Source of the DNA: Crocinitomicaceae bacterium
Lineage (GTDB): Bacteria; Bacteroidota; Bacteroidia; Flavobacteriales_D; Crocinitomicaceae
Direction: 5' to 3'
DNA: 64,000 nucleotides
Assembly: GCA_024643365.1 (NCBI GenBank)
Contig: JAHENC010000020.1
Span: 124,001 to 188,000 of the forward strand
Below the pieces are notes generated by a model that saw only the letters and a list, made by a program, of their open reading frames with translations, did not search any database and was not told the DNA's origin. Of this stretch, positions 27,329 to 37,859 are shown one piece after another (positions within the stretch are counted from its first letter, which is position 1; each line of letters begins with the position of its first letter). Made by a program: the position numbers and the translations under genes.

Positions 27329-29332
27329 TTATTCGACGATCAATTTTTTCGAAGTTTTTTGTCCGTCCGCTATTAATTCAACGAAGTAAACACCTGCTTT
27401 AAAGTTACTTGTATTTACATTGACTTGGAAATTACCTTGAACAGAACCGTATTCTTTCTCGCTCACCACTTTACCAGCGAAATCTACCAATTTCATGGTA
27501 ACGTTAGACGCTTCACCGATAAACAAACTTACTGTAGCAGCGCTAGAAGCTGGATTCGGGTAAACACTCATTCCACCCCAATAACAAACCGTTGGCTCAT
27601 CTGTAATCCCACCAACGTAGCCATTTGCTACAGCTTCAGTGATGGTTGCACGTCCAGCATTGTCAATTTTTCCTGTTGGATCGATAATCATTCCGATGAT
27701 GTGCATTTTCGTTTCATCCCATTCAGCTGGTAAAGTAAAACTCATATTCGTAGTATACGTATCACCAGCAGTTACTGTAGCTGGAAAACTATTAGGCATT
27801 CCACTAAAGCTTGGTGCAATTGCACGAGCAACGTGATCGTATACCATAGTTGATGCTGGAACTGGGTTAGAAAGTGTTTCAAATCCACCCATCACACCAT
27901 TGTTTCCACCAGCGTATGCGTTTGATTGACTCCATCCGTTCCCTGTACCAGTTACCTCATCTTCTGTTAGCACACAAGCTACTTTATAATTGCTGTTTGC
28001 TGCCAGCGCAAAGTTTGACGTTACCGAAACGTTTAACACGCGTGTTGCTGCATCCCATGTTGCACCGTTCACGATAGTCGCCACTGGAGGTGTTTGTAAA
28101 CGCGAAAAGAAATCTGGACTCATTCCTGATGGGTCAACATCTGGCAAACGGTCAACGACAGCACTTGGATACCCATTGATTAATCCACCAATTCCAGCGT
28201 CGTAATCAGTTACGGTCATTGGATCACCGTTGTGTACTGCGATTCCAGCCCAATATTGATCGTATTTCGTTTCGAACAAGTCCATAAATACTGCACCGCG
28301 TGGACACCACTGACACCAAGTACCGGTTCCTTCCTCACCAACAACCATTTTACCAACTGCAGGAACAACTGGATCGATTTGACCTGACAATGTATTGTCA
28401 CCAGCGATGTCATCATTTCCACCATTGATATTTGAAATCGTTGCAGTGTATGTTTGATTTCCTGGAACCAATACGTTCGCTGGCATATTAACTGTATATG
28501 TTCCGATGCTTGCAATGTTCACTCCCGTTACAGAGAATGGATAGTTTTGGCTATTGTAAGAAAGGTTTACGTCAAATGAAGTAATTGCCGTTGAACCAGC
28601 GTTGATTACCTGCACTTTTGGCACAACATTTTGTCCTGCAATTTCTCCTCCCATGTTTACATTCGCAATCATGGCATTCAAATTCGGCAGCGTGTATGTT
28701 TGGTGATCGAAGCTCACATTATCCATGAAATACTGACTGTTTTGAACTGGGAAGAAATCCGCAGAAGCCACTGTATTCACTCCGTTGATCCATGTCCCTA
28801 TCAAGGCACCATTGATGTATGCTTTCCAAACATGCAAGGTTAAGTTCGCTTCAATTTTCAAGGTAAACCATGTTGCATCCGTGTAAGAACCTACAGCAAG
28901 ATTTGGTGTATTTCCATCATCGATGGAAACTTGTCCTGCATCCATATTGACATTCAAGGCCCATAATTGACCAATCGTTGCAGAACCTTGTACGTTAAAA
29001 TAGGCGTTCTTGCCTGAATTGATGTAAAAGTCAGATTCCAAAGTGAAAATCCCACTGTTATAAACTTGACCGAATTTCAAAACCACATCTTGAGGTCCCC
29101 CACCGGCAACGGCAGATGAAAGATAGATGGAATTTGGTGCTGAATTCGCATTGTTATTCGTTATCGTCGCATCTTCTGCATTCCCTTCTGTCCCACTCCA
29201 CGTTGACCAAGTTGTAGATTGTGGACCTAAATAAGATCCTACGGCATACGAATCAAAATTGTCTGAAAATAATTGCGCAAATGATGTGCTGCACAACAAT
29301 ACAGATGCAATAAATAGGGTTGTTTTTTTCAT
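27329..29332 (-). CDS. Secreted Omp28-related protein with T9SS C-terminal sorting domain
   Basis: Signal peptide MKKTTLFIASVLLCSTSFA; EEGTGTWCQWCPRGAVFMD; VYPNPASSAATVSL...GVYFVELIADGQKTSKKLIVE. Confidence 0.85.
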   Translation of the reverse strand: MKKTTLFIASVLLCSTSFAQLFSDNFDSYAVGSYLGPQSTTWSTWSGTEGNAEDATITNNNANSAPNSIYLSSAVAGGGPQDVVLKFGQVYNSGIFTLESDFYINSGKNAYFNVQGSATIGQLWALNVNMDAGQVSIDDGNTPNLAVGSYTDATWFTLKIEANLTLHVWKAYINGALIGTWINGVNTVASADFFPVQNSQYFMDNVSFDHQTYTLPNLNAMIANVNMGGEIAGQNVVPKVQVINAGSTAITSFDVNLSYNSQNYPFSVTGVNIASIGTYTVNMPANVLVPGNQTYTATISNINGGNDDIAGDNTLSGQIDPVVPAVGKMVVGEEGTGTWCQWCPRGAVFMDLFETKYDQYWAGIAVHNGDPMTVTDYDAGIGGLINGYPSAVVDRLPDVDPSGMSPDFFSRLQTPPVATIVNGATWDAATRVLNVSVTSNFALAANSNYKVACVLTEDEVTGTGNGWSQSNAYAGGNNGVMGGFETLSNPVPASTMVYDHVARAIAPSFSGMPNSFPATVTAGDTYTTNMSFTLPAEWDETKMHIIGMIIDPTGKIDNAGRATITEAVANGYVGGITDEPTVCYWGGMSVYPNPASSAATVSLFIGEASNVTMKLVDFAGKVVSEKEYGSVQGNFQVNVNTSNFKAGVYFVELIADGQKTSKKLIVE

Positions 29333-29388
29333 GTTGTTGAATGAATTAATTGTTTTAGCGAAGGAAAAGTACGCAAATTGTATGAGAA

Positions 29389-30126
29389 TCAGGCGTTTTC
29401 CTCTGTATTATTTGCAAGGAATTGAATCACTTCTGCTGCTCCAACAAGTCCGAATAAAGCCGGCATATAGGAAATCGTACCATAGAAAGACTTTTTAAAA
29501 TTTGTCCCATTGGTCATTTTCAATGAATCCTTTTGTTGGATTTCGGTCGAATAAACCGCTTTGATACCACGGTAGGAAATGTTTTTGCGTTTCAAACGTT
29601 TTTTCATGTGCGCACCCAGTTTACATCCCGAAACATGTTGAATGTTTGTCACTTTAATTTTACTCGGGTCGGTTTTTCCACCCGCACCCATATGACTGAT
29701 GATTTTGACCTTTTTGCGCTTGCAGGCAATCAGCCATTCCAATTTTGGCGTCACAGAATCGATGCAATCCATGACATAGTCGGGTTGATGTTCGTCCAAT
29801 AATTCCCACACGCGTTCTGGTAGCACAAACTCTTCGACGATATTTAATTGTATTTCTGGATTGATGTCCTTGATTCGTTCAGCGAGAACAACGGCTTTAT
29901 TGATCCCTATAGTACTGTCAAGCGCTGTCAGTTGGCGGTTTTTATTTGTCGGATCAAATACATCCCCATCAATAATGGTCATCTTACCTATTCCAGCTCG
30001 TGCAATAAATTCACCTGCAAAGGAACCGATTCCACCGAGTCCAACAATCAATACATGCGCCTGTTTCAGTCGATTCATTTGTTCCTCAGAAAACAATAAT
30101 TCCGTTCGCTCCAACCAATTTACCAT
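29389..30126 (-). CDS. tcdA: tRNA threonylcarbamoyladenosine dehydratase (ThiF/TcdA family)
   Basis: VLIVGLGGIGSFAGEFIARAGIGKMTIIDGDVFDPTNKNRQLTAL; ACKRKKVKIISHMGAGGKTDPSKI. Confidence 0.92.
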   Translation of the reverse strand: MVNWLERTELLFSEEQMNRLKQAHVLIVGLGGIGSFAGEFIARAGIGKMTIIDGDVFDPTNKNRQLTALDSTIGINKAVVLAERIKDINPEIQLNIVEEFVLPERVWELLDEHQPDYVMDCIDSVTPKLEWLIACKRKKVKIISHMGAGGKTDPSKIKVTNIQHVSGCKLGAHMKKRLKRKNISYRGIKAVYSTEIQQKDSLKMTNGTNFKKSFYGTISYMPALFGLVGAAEVIQFLANNTEENA

Positions 30127-30254
30127 GACATTTTTTTTCGCAAAGATATTTCATTCTTGCTCAATTGAACAGGAAAAATCAAGTTGACCTTGATCAAAAA
30201 TGAACGTGAACCATGAATTTTTACTATATTCGGCAGGTAAACTAAACTATTTTT

Positions 30255-31970
30255 ATGGAAAATAATGCACAAAAAGGACATCCAACAGGACTTTGGTACT
30301 TGTTCGGAACAGAAATGTGGGAGCGCTTTGGCTACTACTTGATGCTTGGGATTTTCTCCCTTTATATGATTGATGGTTGGAACAATGGCGGAATGGGATT
30401 CGATGCCGGGAAAAAATCTGACATCTACGGAACGTATTTAGGATTAGTGTATTTAACACCGTTTATTGGTGGACTTTTAGCCGATCGTATTTTAGGATAC
30501 CGTCGTTCCATCATTATGGGTGGACTCATGATGTCTGCCGGATATTTCTGTTTATCGATTCACAACGAAACGTCATTTTACGTGGCATTGATGTTGATTA
30601 TCCTTGGAAATGGATTCTTTAAACCAAACATCTCAACCCTTGTTGGAAATCTGTACAGTGCGGATGACATGAAGGATAAAAAAGATGCTGGATACAATAT
30701 TTTCTACATGGGAATTAACATCGGAGCATTCATCTGTAACTTCGTTGCAGCATACATGCGCATCAACTACGGTTGGGGACATGCATTCGCAGCTGCCGGA
30801 GTTGGAATGTTAATCGGTGTCGCTATTTTCATCTTAGGAACAAAACACATCAAACATGTCGATGTTGTGAAACCAGTTCAAGAAGGTGATATGTCGACAG
30901 TACGTATTTTCTCCATGACGGTTCTTCCAATGTTCGTTTTTGGTATTCTTGGATACATGATTCCAGGTAACTTTTTAGGTTCAGATACAAATGATGCCTT
31001 CATTATCGGATGTCTACCAGTCATTGCCTTCTTTATTTATTTAGCATTCAAATCTGAAGCAAAAGAAAGCCGTGCAATTAAAGCATTACTTGCGGTATTT
31101 GCATGTGTGATTTTGTTCTTTGCTATTTTCCACCAAAATGGAGATGCTTTAACTGTTTGGGCAGAAGATCATACAAATCGTGAAATGTCTGAAGGCGTAG
31201 CAAACGTAGCTGGAAGTGTTGGAATGGCGCAAGTTGTGGTAAACAATGACATCGTTTCATCTTCTGATAGTGAATTTAAAGCAACGATTGATTCCATGAG
31301 AAAAGTGGAAGAAGGAATGCCGAAAGTGACAAAAGCAGAATTGAAAGCAAAAGCGGATTTCTCTGGTAAAATCTCTCAATTGGAAAGCTCTCGCAAGTAC
31401 TTCGCAACATTACCGAAGGACGAAGTTCCAGCGAAAGGTGAAGACATGAAATTGTATTCAACAGAGTTGTATCAGTCTATCAATCCATTCTGGGTAGTGA
31501 CATTAACACCAGTAATTGTTGGATTCTTTGGTTGGATGCGTCGCCGCAAAAGAGAACCAAGCACACCAACTAAAATCGCGATTGGATTAGTGATTACAGC
31601 ATTATCAGCACTAGTGATGGTTGGAGCTGTTTTCGCAACAAATGGAATGTCTGCAAAAGCAGGGTCTATTTGGTTAATTGCTTCTTACGGAGTCATTACA
31701 ATCGGTGAGCTATGTTTATCTCCGATGGGACTTTCACTCGTTTCTAAGTTATCTCCTCCACGTATTACCGCGTTAATGATGGGTGGATTCTTCCTAGCGA
31801 TTTCCGTTGGAAATAAATTATCTGGAATGTTGTCCAGCTTATGGGAAACCATTCCTGAAAAACAAAACTTCTTCTATTTGAATTTTGGATTGGTAATGGC
31901 AGCTGCTGTTATTCTCTTCTTAATGCTTCGCTGGTTAAACGGCGTAATGCGTGAAAACAACGTTCAATAA
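30255..31970 (+). CDS. POT/PTR2 family peptide MFS transporter with large central insertion
   Basis: FGTEMWERFGYY (ExxERFxY); GNGFFKPNISTLVGNLY; YNIFYMGINIGAF. Confidence 0.93.
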   Translation: MENNAQKGHPTGLWYLFGTEMWERFGYYLMLGIFSLYMIDGWNNGGMGFDAGKKSDIYGTYLGLVYLTPFIGGLLADRILGYRRSIIMGGLMMSAGYFCLSIHNETSFYVALMLIILGNGFFKPNISTLVGNLYSADDMKDKKDAGYNIFYMGINIGAFICNFVAAYMRINYGWGHAFAAAGVGMLIGVAIFILGTKHIKHVDVVKPVQEGDMSTVRIFSMTVLPMFVFGILGYMIPGNFLGSDTNDAFIIGCLPVIAFFIYLAFKSEAKESRAIKALLAVFACVILFFAIFHQNGDALTVWAEDHTNREMSEGVANVAGSVGMAQVVVNNDIVSSSDSEFKATIDSMRKVEEGMPKVTKAELKAKADFSGKISQLESSRKYFATLPKDEVPAKGEDMKLYSTELYQSINPFWVVTLTPVIVGFFGWMRRRKREPSTPTKIAIGLVITALSALVMVGAVFATNGMSAKAGSIWLIASYGVITIGELCLSPMGLSLVSKLSPPRITALMMGGFFLAISVGNKLSGMLSSLWETIPEKQNFFYLNFGLVMAAAVILFLMLRWLNGVMRENNVQ

Positions 31971-31980
31971 AAATATTTTA

Positions 31981-32010
31981 AAGCCTCTGATTTCAGAGGC
32001 TTTTTATTTT
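31981..32010 (+). terminator. Rho-independent terminator
   Basis: AAGCCTCTGA-tt-TCAGAGGCTT followed by T-rich tract. Confidence 0.85.
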
Positions 32011-32026
32011 AATACCTAATCTAAAG

Positions 32027-33499
32027 ATGCAAACACTCGAACAAATACAAAGCTTTGAAGGAAAATACCCAAAACAGATTTGGAGTCTTTTCTTCACGGA
32101 AATGTGGGAACGTTTCTGTTTTTATGGAAACCGTGGTATGTTGGTCGTATTTATGACAAACATCTTATTCTTTTCGGATCAAGAAGCCAATTTAAAATAT
32201 GGCGCCATTCAAGCATTCGTCTATGCATTCACCTTTATTGGTGGACTATTCGCAGACAAAATTCTTGGTTTTCAAAAATCGCTTCTTTGGGGCGGTATTC
32301 TAATGATCCTCGGTAGTTTAATTCTCGGTTTAGATGCGAAAGCAAATTTCTTTTACGGAATTTGTTTAATCATCATTGGAACAGGATTCTTCAAACCAAA
32401 CATTTCCACGATGGTAGGAGAATTGTACCGTGCAGGTGATACGCGTCGCGATGCTGGATTTAGCTTATTTTACGCAGGAATCAACCTTGGCGCTTTATTC
32501 GGCGGTGGACTTTGTGTCTACGTTGGTAAAACCTATTCTTGGAACATGGCGTTTGCCTTGTCCGGTGTTTTTATGACTGTTGGATTAATCAATTTCTTAT
32601 TGACACGCAAAAGCCTTGGACCAATTGGAAAAGCACCAGTAACAACGGATGAGAAAACAGCGAAACGAAACCAATACTTAGTGTATGGTGGATCAGTATT
32701 ATCTATTCCCTTCATTTATGCGATGATTACGAATACCGCTTATACAGATATCTTCATGTTCATTATTGGACCTGCAACCCTACTCTACTTGATCTTCGAA
32801 ATGAGTAAACTTGATTGGGAGCAAAACAGAAAATTAGTCGGAGCGATGATCTTCATTTTCTTATCCATTATCTTCTGGTCCTTCTTTGAGCAAAGTGGTG
32901 GATCCTTGAGTTTGTATGCAGAGAAACTGATCTCTAAAGATATGCTTGGACTAAAATTTGACCCTAATGTAGTGAACAACTCCGCAAATTCACTTTTCGT
33001 GATTATCTTGAGTGTTTTTATCGGTTTAATGTGGATATGGTTGGCGAAAAGAAAATTAGAACCGAATTACTTCATGAAATTTGGATTGGCGTTTATTTTT
33101 CTAAGTGTTTCCTTCTACTTGTTTTACTATACACGTTTTATGTTGGATAACGCTGGACTAGCTTCCCTTGGCTTGTTTACATTTGCGTACTTGGTACTTT
33201 CGATTGGAGAGTTGTTTTTATCGCCAATTGGTTTATCATTGATGACAAAATTATCACCAAAACATTTATGGGGAGTCATGATGGGAATGTGGTTCCTAGC
33301 TTCTGCATATGGACAATATGCTGCTGGAATATTAGGCGCAGGAATGGCGAGTCCAAAAAAAGACGCAAGTCCAATAGAGCGCATGATTGCCTACACGGAT
33401 GGATACCATCAATTGGCACTTTATGCTTTAGTCACCGGAGCAATAGTCATGATCGCCTCTTTCTCATTAAACAGATTGATTTCAGATCGCGCTGAATAA
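32027..33499 (+). CDS. POT/PTR2 family peptide MFS transporter
   Basis: FFTEMWERFCFYGNRGML; GTGFFKPNISTMVGELY; FSLFYAGINLGAL. Confidence 0.93.
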   Translation: MQTLEQIQSFEGKYPKQIWSLFFTEMWERFCFYGNRGMLVVFMTNILFFSDQEANLKYGAIQAFVYAFTFIGGLFADKILGFQKSLLWGGILMILGSLILGLDAKANFFYGICLIIIGTGFFKPNISTMVGELYRAGDTRRDAGFSLFYAGINLGALFGGGLCVYVGKTYSWNMAFALSGVFMTVGLINFLLTRKSLGPIGKAPVTTDEKTAKRNQYLVYGGSVLSIPFIYAMITNTAYTDIFMFIIGPATLLYLIFEMSKLDWEQNRKLVGAMIFIFLSIIFWSFFEQSGGSLSLYAEKLISKDMLGLKFDPNVVNNSANSLFVIILSVFIGLMWIWLAKRKLEPNYFMKFGLAFIFLSVSFYLFYYTRFMLDNAGLASLGLFTFAYLVLSIGELFLSPIGLSLMTKLSPKHLWGVMMGMWFLASAYGQYAAGILGAGMASPKKDASPIERMIAYTDGYHQLALYALVTGAIVMIASFSLNRLISDRAE

Positions 33500-33521
33500 G
33501 TTCGACACACGTATTGAATAA

Positions 33522-34094
33522 TTACCCGAGGCGCTTGGTCACAAGCGCCTCTACTTTTTCGTAGAAGTGCTGCGGTTTATACGTACGCCATTCGATGTCC
33601 TCTAACTCTCCGCCCATCACAAAGTAATGATCAATGTTGATGCGTTCAAATTCACGCACCACATGGTCGTGAAAATTCACCATGGCAATCCAACCTTCTT
33701 CGACATCGTCGAACCATTCTTCATAGTAACAATCATCCGAATAATGGAAATTTAGCACGTTTTCACCAATGAGAATGAATTGATTGATTCCTTGATCGAT
33801 TAAGACGTCGATGATGTCGCGCTTTAAGATCATGATGTCATTTTCAATGGCATCGTTCCATTCGCCGATTAATTCAATTATCGCATACGCCGCGTCGTAG
33901 TCCACCATCAGGATTTTGATAAATAAAGTCGGTGAACCAATTGAATCCCATTGCGGATGAATGTAGAAGTCATAAATACTATTCGTGAACTCGAATTCAC
34001 TGTACTCACGTTCGAAAAACGGGGACAATGGATCCTCGGAAGCGACGTAGTATCCACGCCAGTTGAAATAAGGTTCGACAAAATGCATGGACAA
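33522..34094 (-). CDS. Hypothetical protein
   Basis: 190-aa ORF, no family recognised. Confidence 0.65.
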   Translation of the reverse strand: MSMHFVEPYFNWRGYYVASEDPLSPFFEREYSEFEFTNSIYDFYIHPQWDSIGSPTLFIKILMVDYDAAYAIIELIGEWNDAIENDIMILKRDIIDVLIDQGINQFILIGENVLNFHYSDDCYYEEWFDDVEEGWIAMVNFHDHVVREFERINIDHYFVMGGELEDIEWRTYKPQHFYEKVEALVTKRLG

Positions 34095-34195
34095 ATTTAT
34101 ACAGCGAAAGTGAGACTACACTGCTTTAGTCTAAAATAAGTTATAATTTCGCGTTTTTCTTTTGAAGAATTCAAACCTATCCAAAACAACACCAC

Positions 34196-34864
34196 GTGGG
34201 AAAAGATAAACTTTTACGATTTGAAGCCATTAAGTCATTCTCCAATGTCTATGAACCTGTTTTTAGAGAACCATTCCCTATTCAAGGCAATTGGCGTACA
34301 GAAGTCTTTAAAAACGACAATCCCATCATTTTAGAACTTGGTTGCGGTAAAGGAGAATACTCCGTTGGACTTGGAAGGAAATACCCAGAAAAGAATTTTA
34401 TCGGCGTTGATTTAAAAGGAAACCGAATTTACATCGGTGCAAAAGATGCTTTAGAAACGAATTTAACAAATGTGGCCTTTTTGCGCACACGCATTGACTT
34501 TATCCTCGATTACTTTGGGGAGCACGAAGTGGATGAAATTTGGTTGACTTTTTCTGACCCACAACCGAATAAAGCACGAAAACGCTTGTCTTCTCCCCTG
34601 TTTATTGATCGATACAAGAAAATTTTAAAACCAGGCGGCATCGTTCATATGAAAACGGACAGTGATATTTTGTTTGAATATACCTTAGAGCAAATCGAAG
34701 AGAACAAATACGAATGTTTGGAATCTACTTGGGACTTATACGCGAATCTACCTGAGGATTTAGATCCAGATACGCGAGAGATTTTCCACATTCAAACGTA
34801 TTACGAGAAATTATTTTCCTCTCGTGGACATAAAATCAAGTACTGTAAATTCAAGATTTCTTAA
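34196..34864 (+). CDS. trmB: tRNA (guanine-N7)-methyltransferase (GTG start)
   Basis: ILELGCGKGEYSVGLGRKYPEKNFIGVDLKGNRI; WLTFSDPQPNKARKRLSSPLFIDRY. Confidence 0.95.
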   Translation: MGKDKLLRFEAIKSFSNVYEPVFREPFPIQGNWRTEVFKNDNPIILELGCGKGEYSVGLGRKYPEKNFIGVDLKGNRIYIGAKDALETNLTNVAFLRTRIDFILDYFGEHEVDEIWLTFSDPQPNKARKRLSSPLFIDRYKKILKPGGIVHMKTDSDILFEYTLEQIEENKYECLESTWDLYANLPEDLDPDTREIFHIQTYYEKLFSSRGHKIKYCKFKIS

Positions 34865-35737
34865 TCAGCGAATCTGATTGTAATTGCGGTAATTCGTATC
34901 GATTCCAATAAATTTCAACAAATCCTTCAATTTATTTTTGAGGGATTTTTTGTTTGTACTTGGGTCAACTTTAAAGGTCCAATTCAAGCGATCGATGCGT
35001 GCTTGCATAATGTTCGGATGTGTTCCTTTGAATCGCGCCAAGCCATTGATGTGATCTTCATAAGGGAAAAATTCAACATCCTCAATATTCTTCTCTAACC
35101 ATTCGTCATCGTGCCATAGTTTGTGAAAAGACGTTTGCTTTGCTTGCATCGCTCTTGGATCCTTCACCCAACCATAATGATAAACATCCGCAGCAATTTT
35201 CGCGACATTTAACTTTTGATTATCATCCTTACGGAATCCTTGAGCATCGCGGTACGAGTAAATATTGGAGGAATTGCGAATGATGCGAATTTCATTTTTG
35301 TACCAATTATTGGATGCACCAATGAAATCATAGGAACCATAAAAGTGTTGATAGGAAAATAATAATCCATCTACTTCTTGATCTTTCGCGTAGATTTCCA
35401 TTTTTGCACGGATTTCTGCGTGATCTTTCTCATGAATGACCTCATCCCCTTGAATATAAAAAGCCCAATCGCTGTCCTTTGAAATAGCACGAAAGGCTTT
35501 ATTGGTCTCATCGGCAAGAACTGCTCCATTTTCACGCAGCGTATCATCCCAGATGGTTTCAATGATTTTTATTTTGGATGGATCGATGGATTGTATTAAT
35601 CCCAACGTATCGTCCTCTGAATTTCCTACGGCAACAATAACTTCGTCACAAAGTGGTAAAATAGATTGAATAGCCTCCACAATTGGATAATCCAACTTGA
35701 TAGCGTTTCGAATGAACGTAAATCCAGAGACCTTCAC
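34865..35737 (-). CDS. Glycosyltransferase family 2-like protein
   Basis: FTFIRNAIKLDYPIVEAIQSILPLCDEVIVAVGNSEDDT; WAFYIQGDEVIHE. Confidence 0.85.
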   Translation of the reverse strand: MKVSGFTFIRNAIKLDYPIVEAIQSILPLCDEVIVAVGNSEDDTLGLIQSIDPSKIKIIETIWDDTLRENGAVLADETNKAFRAISKDSDWAFYIQGDEVIHEKDHAEIRAKMEIYAKDQEVDGLLFSYQHFYGSYDFIGASNNWYKNEIRIIRNSSNIYSYRDAQGFRKDDNQKLNVAKIAADVYHYGWVKDPRAMQAKQTSFHKLWHDDEWLEKNIEDVEFFPYEDHINGLARFKGTHPNIMQARIDRLNWTFKVDPSTNKKSLKNKLKDLLKFIGIDTNYRNYNQIR

Positions 35738-35739
35738 GT

Positions 35740-36030
35740 TTATTTATCCAATACTTTTGGAATACGGAAATAATCAGAATCCTTTTTCGGAGCATTCTTC
35801 AACGCTTCCTCATGGGATACAGTGATTTTAGGCTCATCTTCACGAAGTCTGTTGATTTCTTCGGACATGAAAATCAATGGCTCCACATTTTCTGTGTCAA
35901 TTTCGGACAATTTATCTACGAATTCAATCATGCGCTCCATGTCCTTTTGAATAGAAACTTTATCCTCTCCTTTAAACTCCAATCGAGCAAGGTGTGCAAT
36001 GTGATCAATTAATTCTTCCGTGATTCTCAT
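35740..36030 (-). CDS. gatC: Asp-tRNA(Asn)/Glu-tRNA(Gln) amidotransferase subunit C
   Basis: ITEELIDHIAHLARLEF; DTENVEPL; APKKDSDYFRIPKVLDK. Confidence 0.94.
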   Translation of the reverse strand: MRITEELIDHIAHLARLEFKGEDKVSIQKDMERMIEFVDKLSEIDTENVEPLIFMSEEINRLREDEPKITVSHEEALKNAPKKDSDYFRIPKVLDK

Positions 36031-36039
36031 GTGTCAAAA

Positions 36040-36810
36040 TTATTTATTTTCCTCGAATAAGTGTGGATATTCGCTTAAAATTGGTGCATTAATTCGATCA
36101 AAGCAAGCCTGACGAATTTCACTGATTTCCATGCGATCCAATTCCTCCACAGTAAAATAGGGATGAATATACACACGAGAAATTCCTGGTTGGGCTGGAC
36201 CCAAAATATCTGTTGGGTCAGAAAATAGCTTGTAGTTATTCGTGAAAGTCAATGGTAGTAGAGGAATCCCCATAGTCTTGGCCATTTTAAATGCACCATC
36301 TTTGAAAGGAAGCATTTTTGGACATTGATCATCTGGAATCGTTCCTTCCGGAAAAATCACAATGGACCAACCTTCCGCCACTGCTTTATTCGCCATAGAA
36401 TATGCTTGTCCAGCTTTGCTTTTATTCTTGCGGTAAACGGGAATATTCAAGTTTTTGAAATACGTTCCAAGAATAGGATACTTGAGGATTTCACTTTTAC
36501 CAAGAAAGACGAATGGCGATTGAGGTAGTATAGAATGTAAGAGGAAAATATCCAAATACGATGTGTGGTTAGCAACAATAATGTATGGTCCTTTAGGTAA
36601 GATTGCCTTTTCCATGACACGGACACCATAAAAACAAAAAATGCGCATCAACCAACTCCAAATAATGAAGAGTTTAAAACTGATTTTTTTCCACTTGGGA
36701 TTCATGATCAGAACCAAAAAAAACGGATAGAATAGTAGGGCAAAGATGCTAAACACTATCGCAATGTAGAGCTTCCAAATCAATCCAAACACGCCGAAAA
36801 AATTACGCAT
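36040..36810 (-). CDS. plsC: 1-acyl-sn-glycerol-3-phosphate acyltransferase
   Basis: VANHTSYLDIF (HX4D); FPEGTIPDDQCPKMLPFKDGAFKMA; start set to MRNFFGVFG. Confidence 0.92.
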   Translation of the reverse strand: MRNFFGVFGLIWKLYIAIVFSIFALLFYPFFLVLIMNPKWKKISFKLFIIWSWLMRIFCFYGVRVMEKAILPKGPYIIVANHTSYLDIFLLHSILPQSPFVFLGKSEILKYPILGTYFKNLNIPVYRKNKSKAGQAYSMANKAVAEGWSIVIFPEGTIPDDQCPKMLPFKDGAFKMAKTMGIPLLPLTFTNNYKLFSDPTDILGPAQPGISRVYIHPYFTVEELDRMEISEIRQACFDRINAPILSEYPHLFEENK

Positions 36811-36890
36811 AGTCAAAGATACGCTTTTCAACACACTTTTGAATCCTTCGATTCCGCAGAAATGAGTAATTTTGAAAAAAGAAACATCCC

Positions 36891-37859
36891 ATGGCACGCA
36901 TTTTAACAGGAATTCAAAGTACAGGAACACCACACCTAGGTAACATTTTAGGCGCAATTCTTCCCGCTATTGAATTGGCTTCAAATCCTGCAAACGAAAG
37001 TTACCTGTTTATTGCCGACATGCATTCATTGACGCAAATCAAGGATGGGGAAACACTTCGTCAAAATACTTACGCAACTGCAGCAACTTGGCTAGCCTTC
37101 GGACTAGATAGTTCAAAAACAGTCTTCTATCGTCAGAGCGATGTTCCACAAGTCACAGAATTAATGTGGTATTTGTTGTGTATGTATCCGTACAACCGTT
37201 TAACCTTGGCACATAGTTTCAAGGATAAAGCAGACCGTTTAGACGACGTTAATGGCGGACTCTTCTCCTATCCGATTTTGATGGCAGCCGATATTTTGTT
37301 GTTCGATGCAGAGATTGTTCCAGTGGGAAAGGATCAAAAACAACACATCGAAATGACACGGGACGTAGCCAATCGTTTCAATTTGGCTTATGGAGACTCA
37401 TTAGTTCTTCCGGAAGAACAAATTCGTGAAGACACCATGTTAATTCCAGGAACAGACGGAGAAAAGATGAGTAAATCTAGAGGGAATTACATCGATATTT
37501 TTCTTCCTGAAAAACAACTGAGAAAGCAAATCATGTCTATCGTTTCGGATAGTACACCTCTTGAAGAACCAAAGAATCCAGACACATGTCACACGTTTGC
37601 CTTGTATCAATTACTCGCTAGTGAGGCTGAGACACAAGCTATGCGTGAAAATTACCTCGGTGGCAACTACGGATTTGGACATGCGAAACAGGCATTATTC
37701 GAATTGATCTTAAGCAAATTTGAAAAACAACGTTTGCGTTTCGACGAATTAATGGCGAATCCATCGGAAATCGATGCAGCGCTTCGAATCGGTGCACAAA
37801 AAGCACAATCCGTTGCAAATGACGTGTTGAAACGGGTTCGAACGAAAGTTGGTTATTGA
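36891..37859 (+). CDS. trpS: Tryptophanyl-tRNA synthetase
   Basis: TGIQSTGTPHLGNILGA (HIGH-like), PVGKDQKQHIEMTRDVA, GEKMSKSRGN (KMSKS). Confidence 0.96.
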   Translation: MARILTGIQSTGTPHLGNILGAILPAIELASNPANESYLFIADMHSLTQIKDGETLRQNTYATAATWLAFGLDSSKTVFYRQSDVPQVTELMWYLLCMYPYNRLTLAHSFKDKADRLDDVNGGLFSYPILMAADILLFDAEIVPVGKDQKQHIEMTRDVANRFNLAYGDSLVLPEEQIREDTMLIPGTDGEKMSKSRGNYIDIFLPEKQLRKQIMSIVSDSTPLEEPKNPDTCHTFALYQLLASEAETQAMRENYLGGNYGFGHAKQALFELILSKFEKQRLRFDELMANPSEIDAALRIGAQKAQSVANDVLKRVRTKVGY

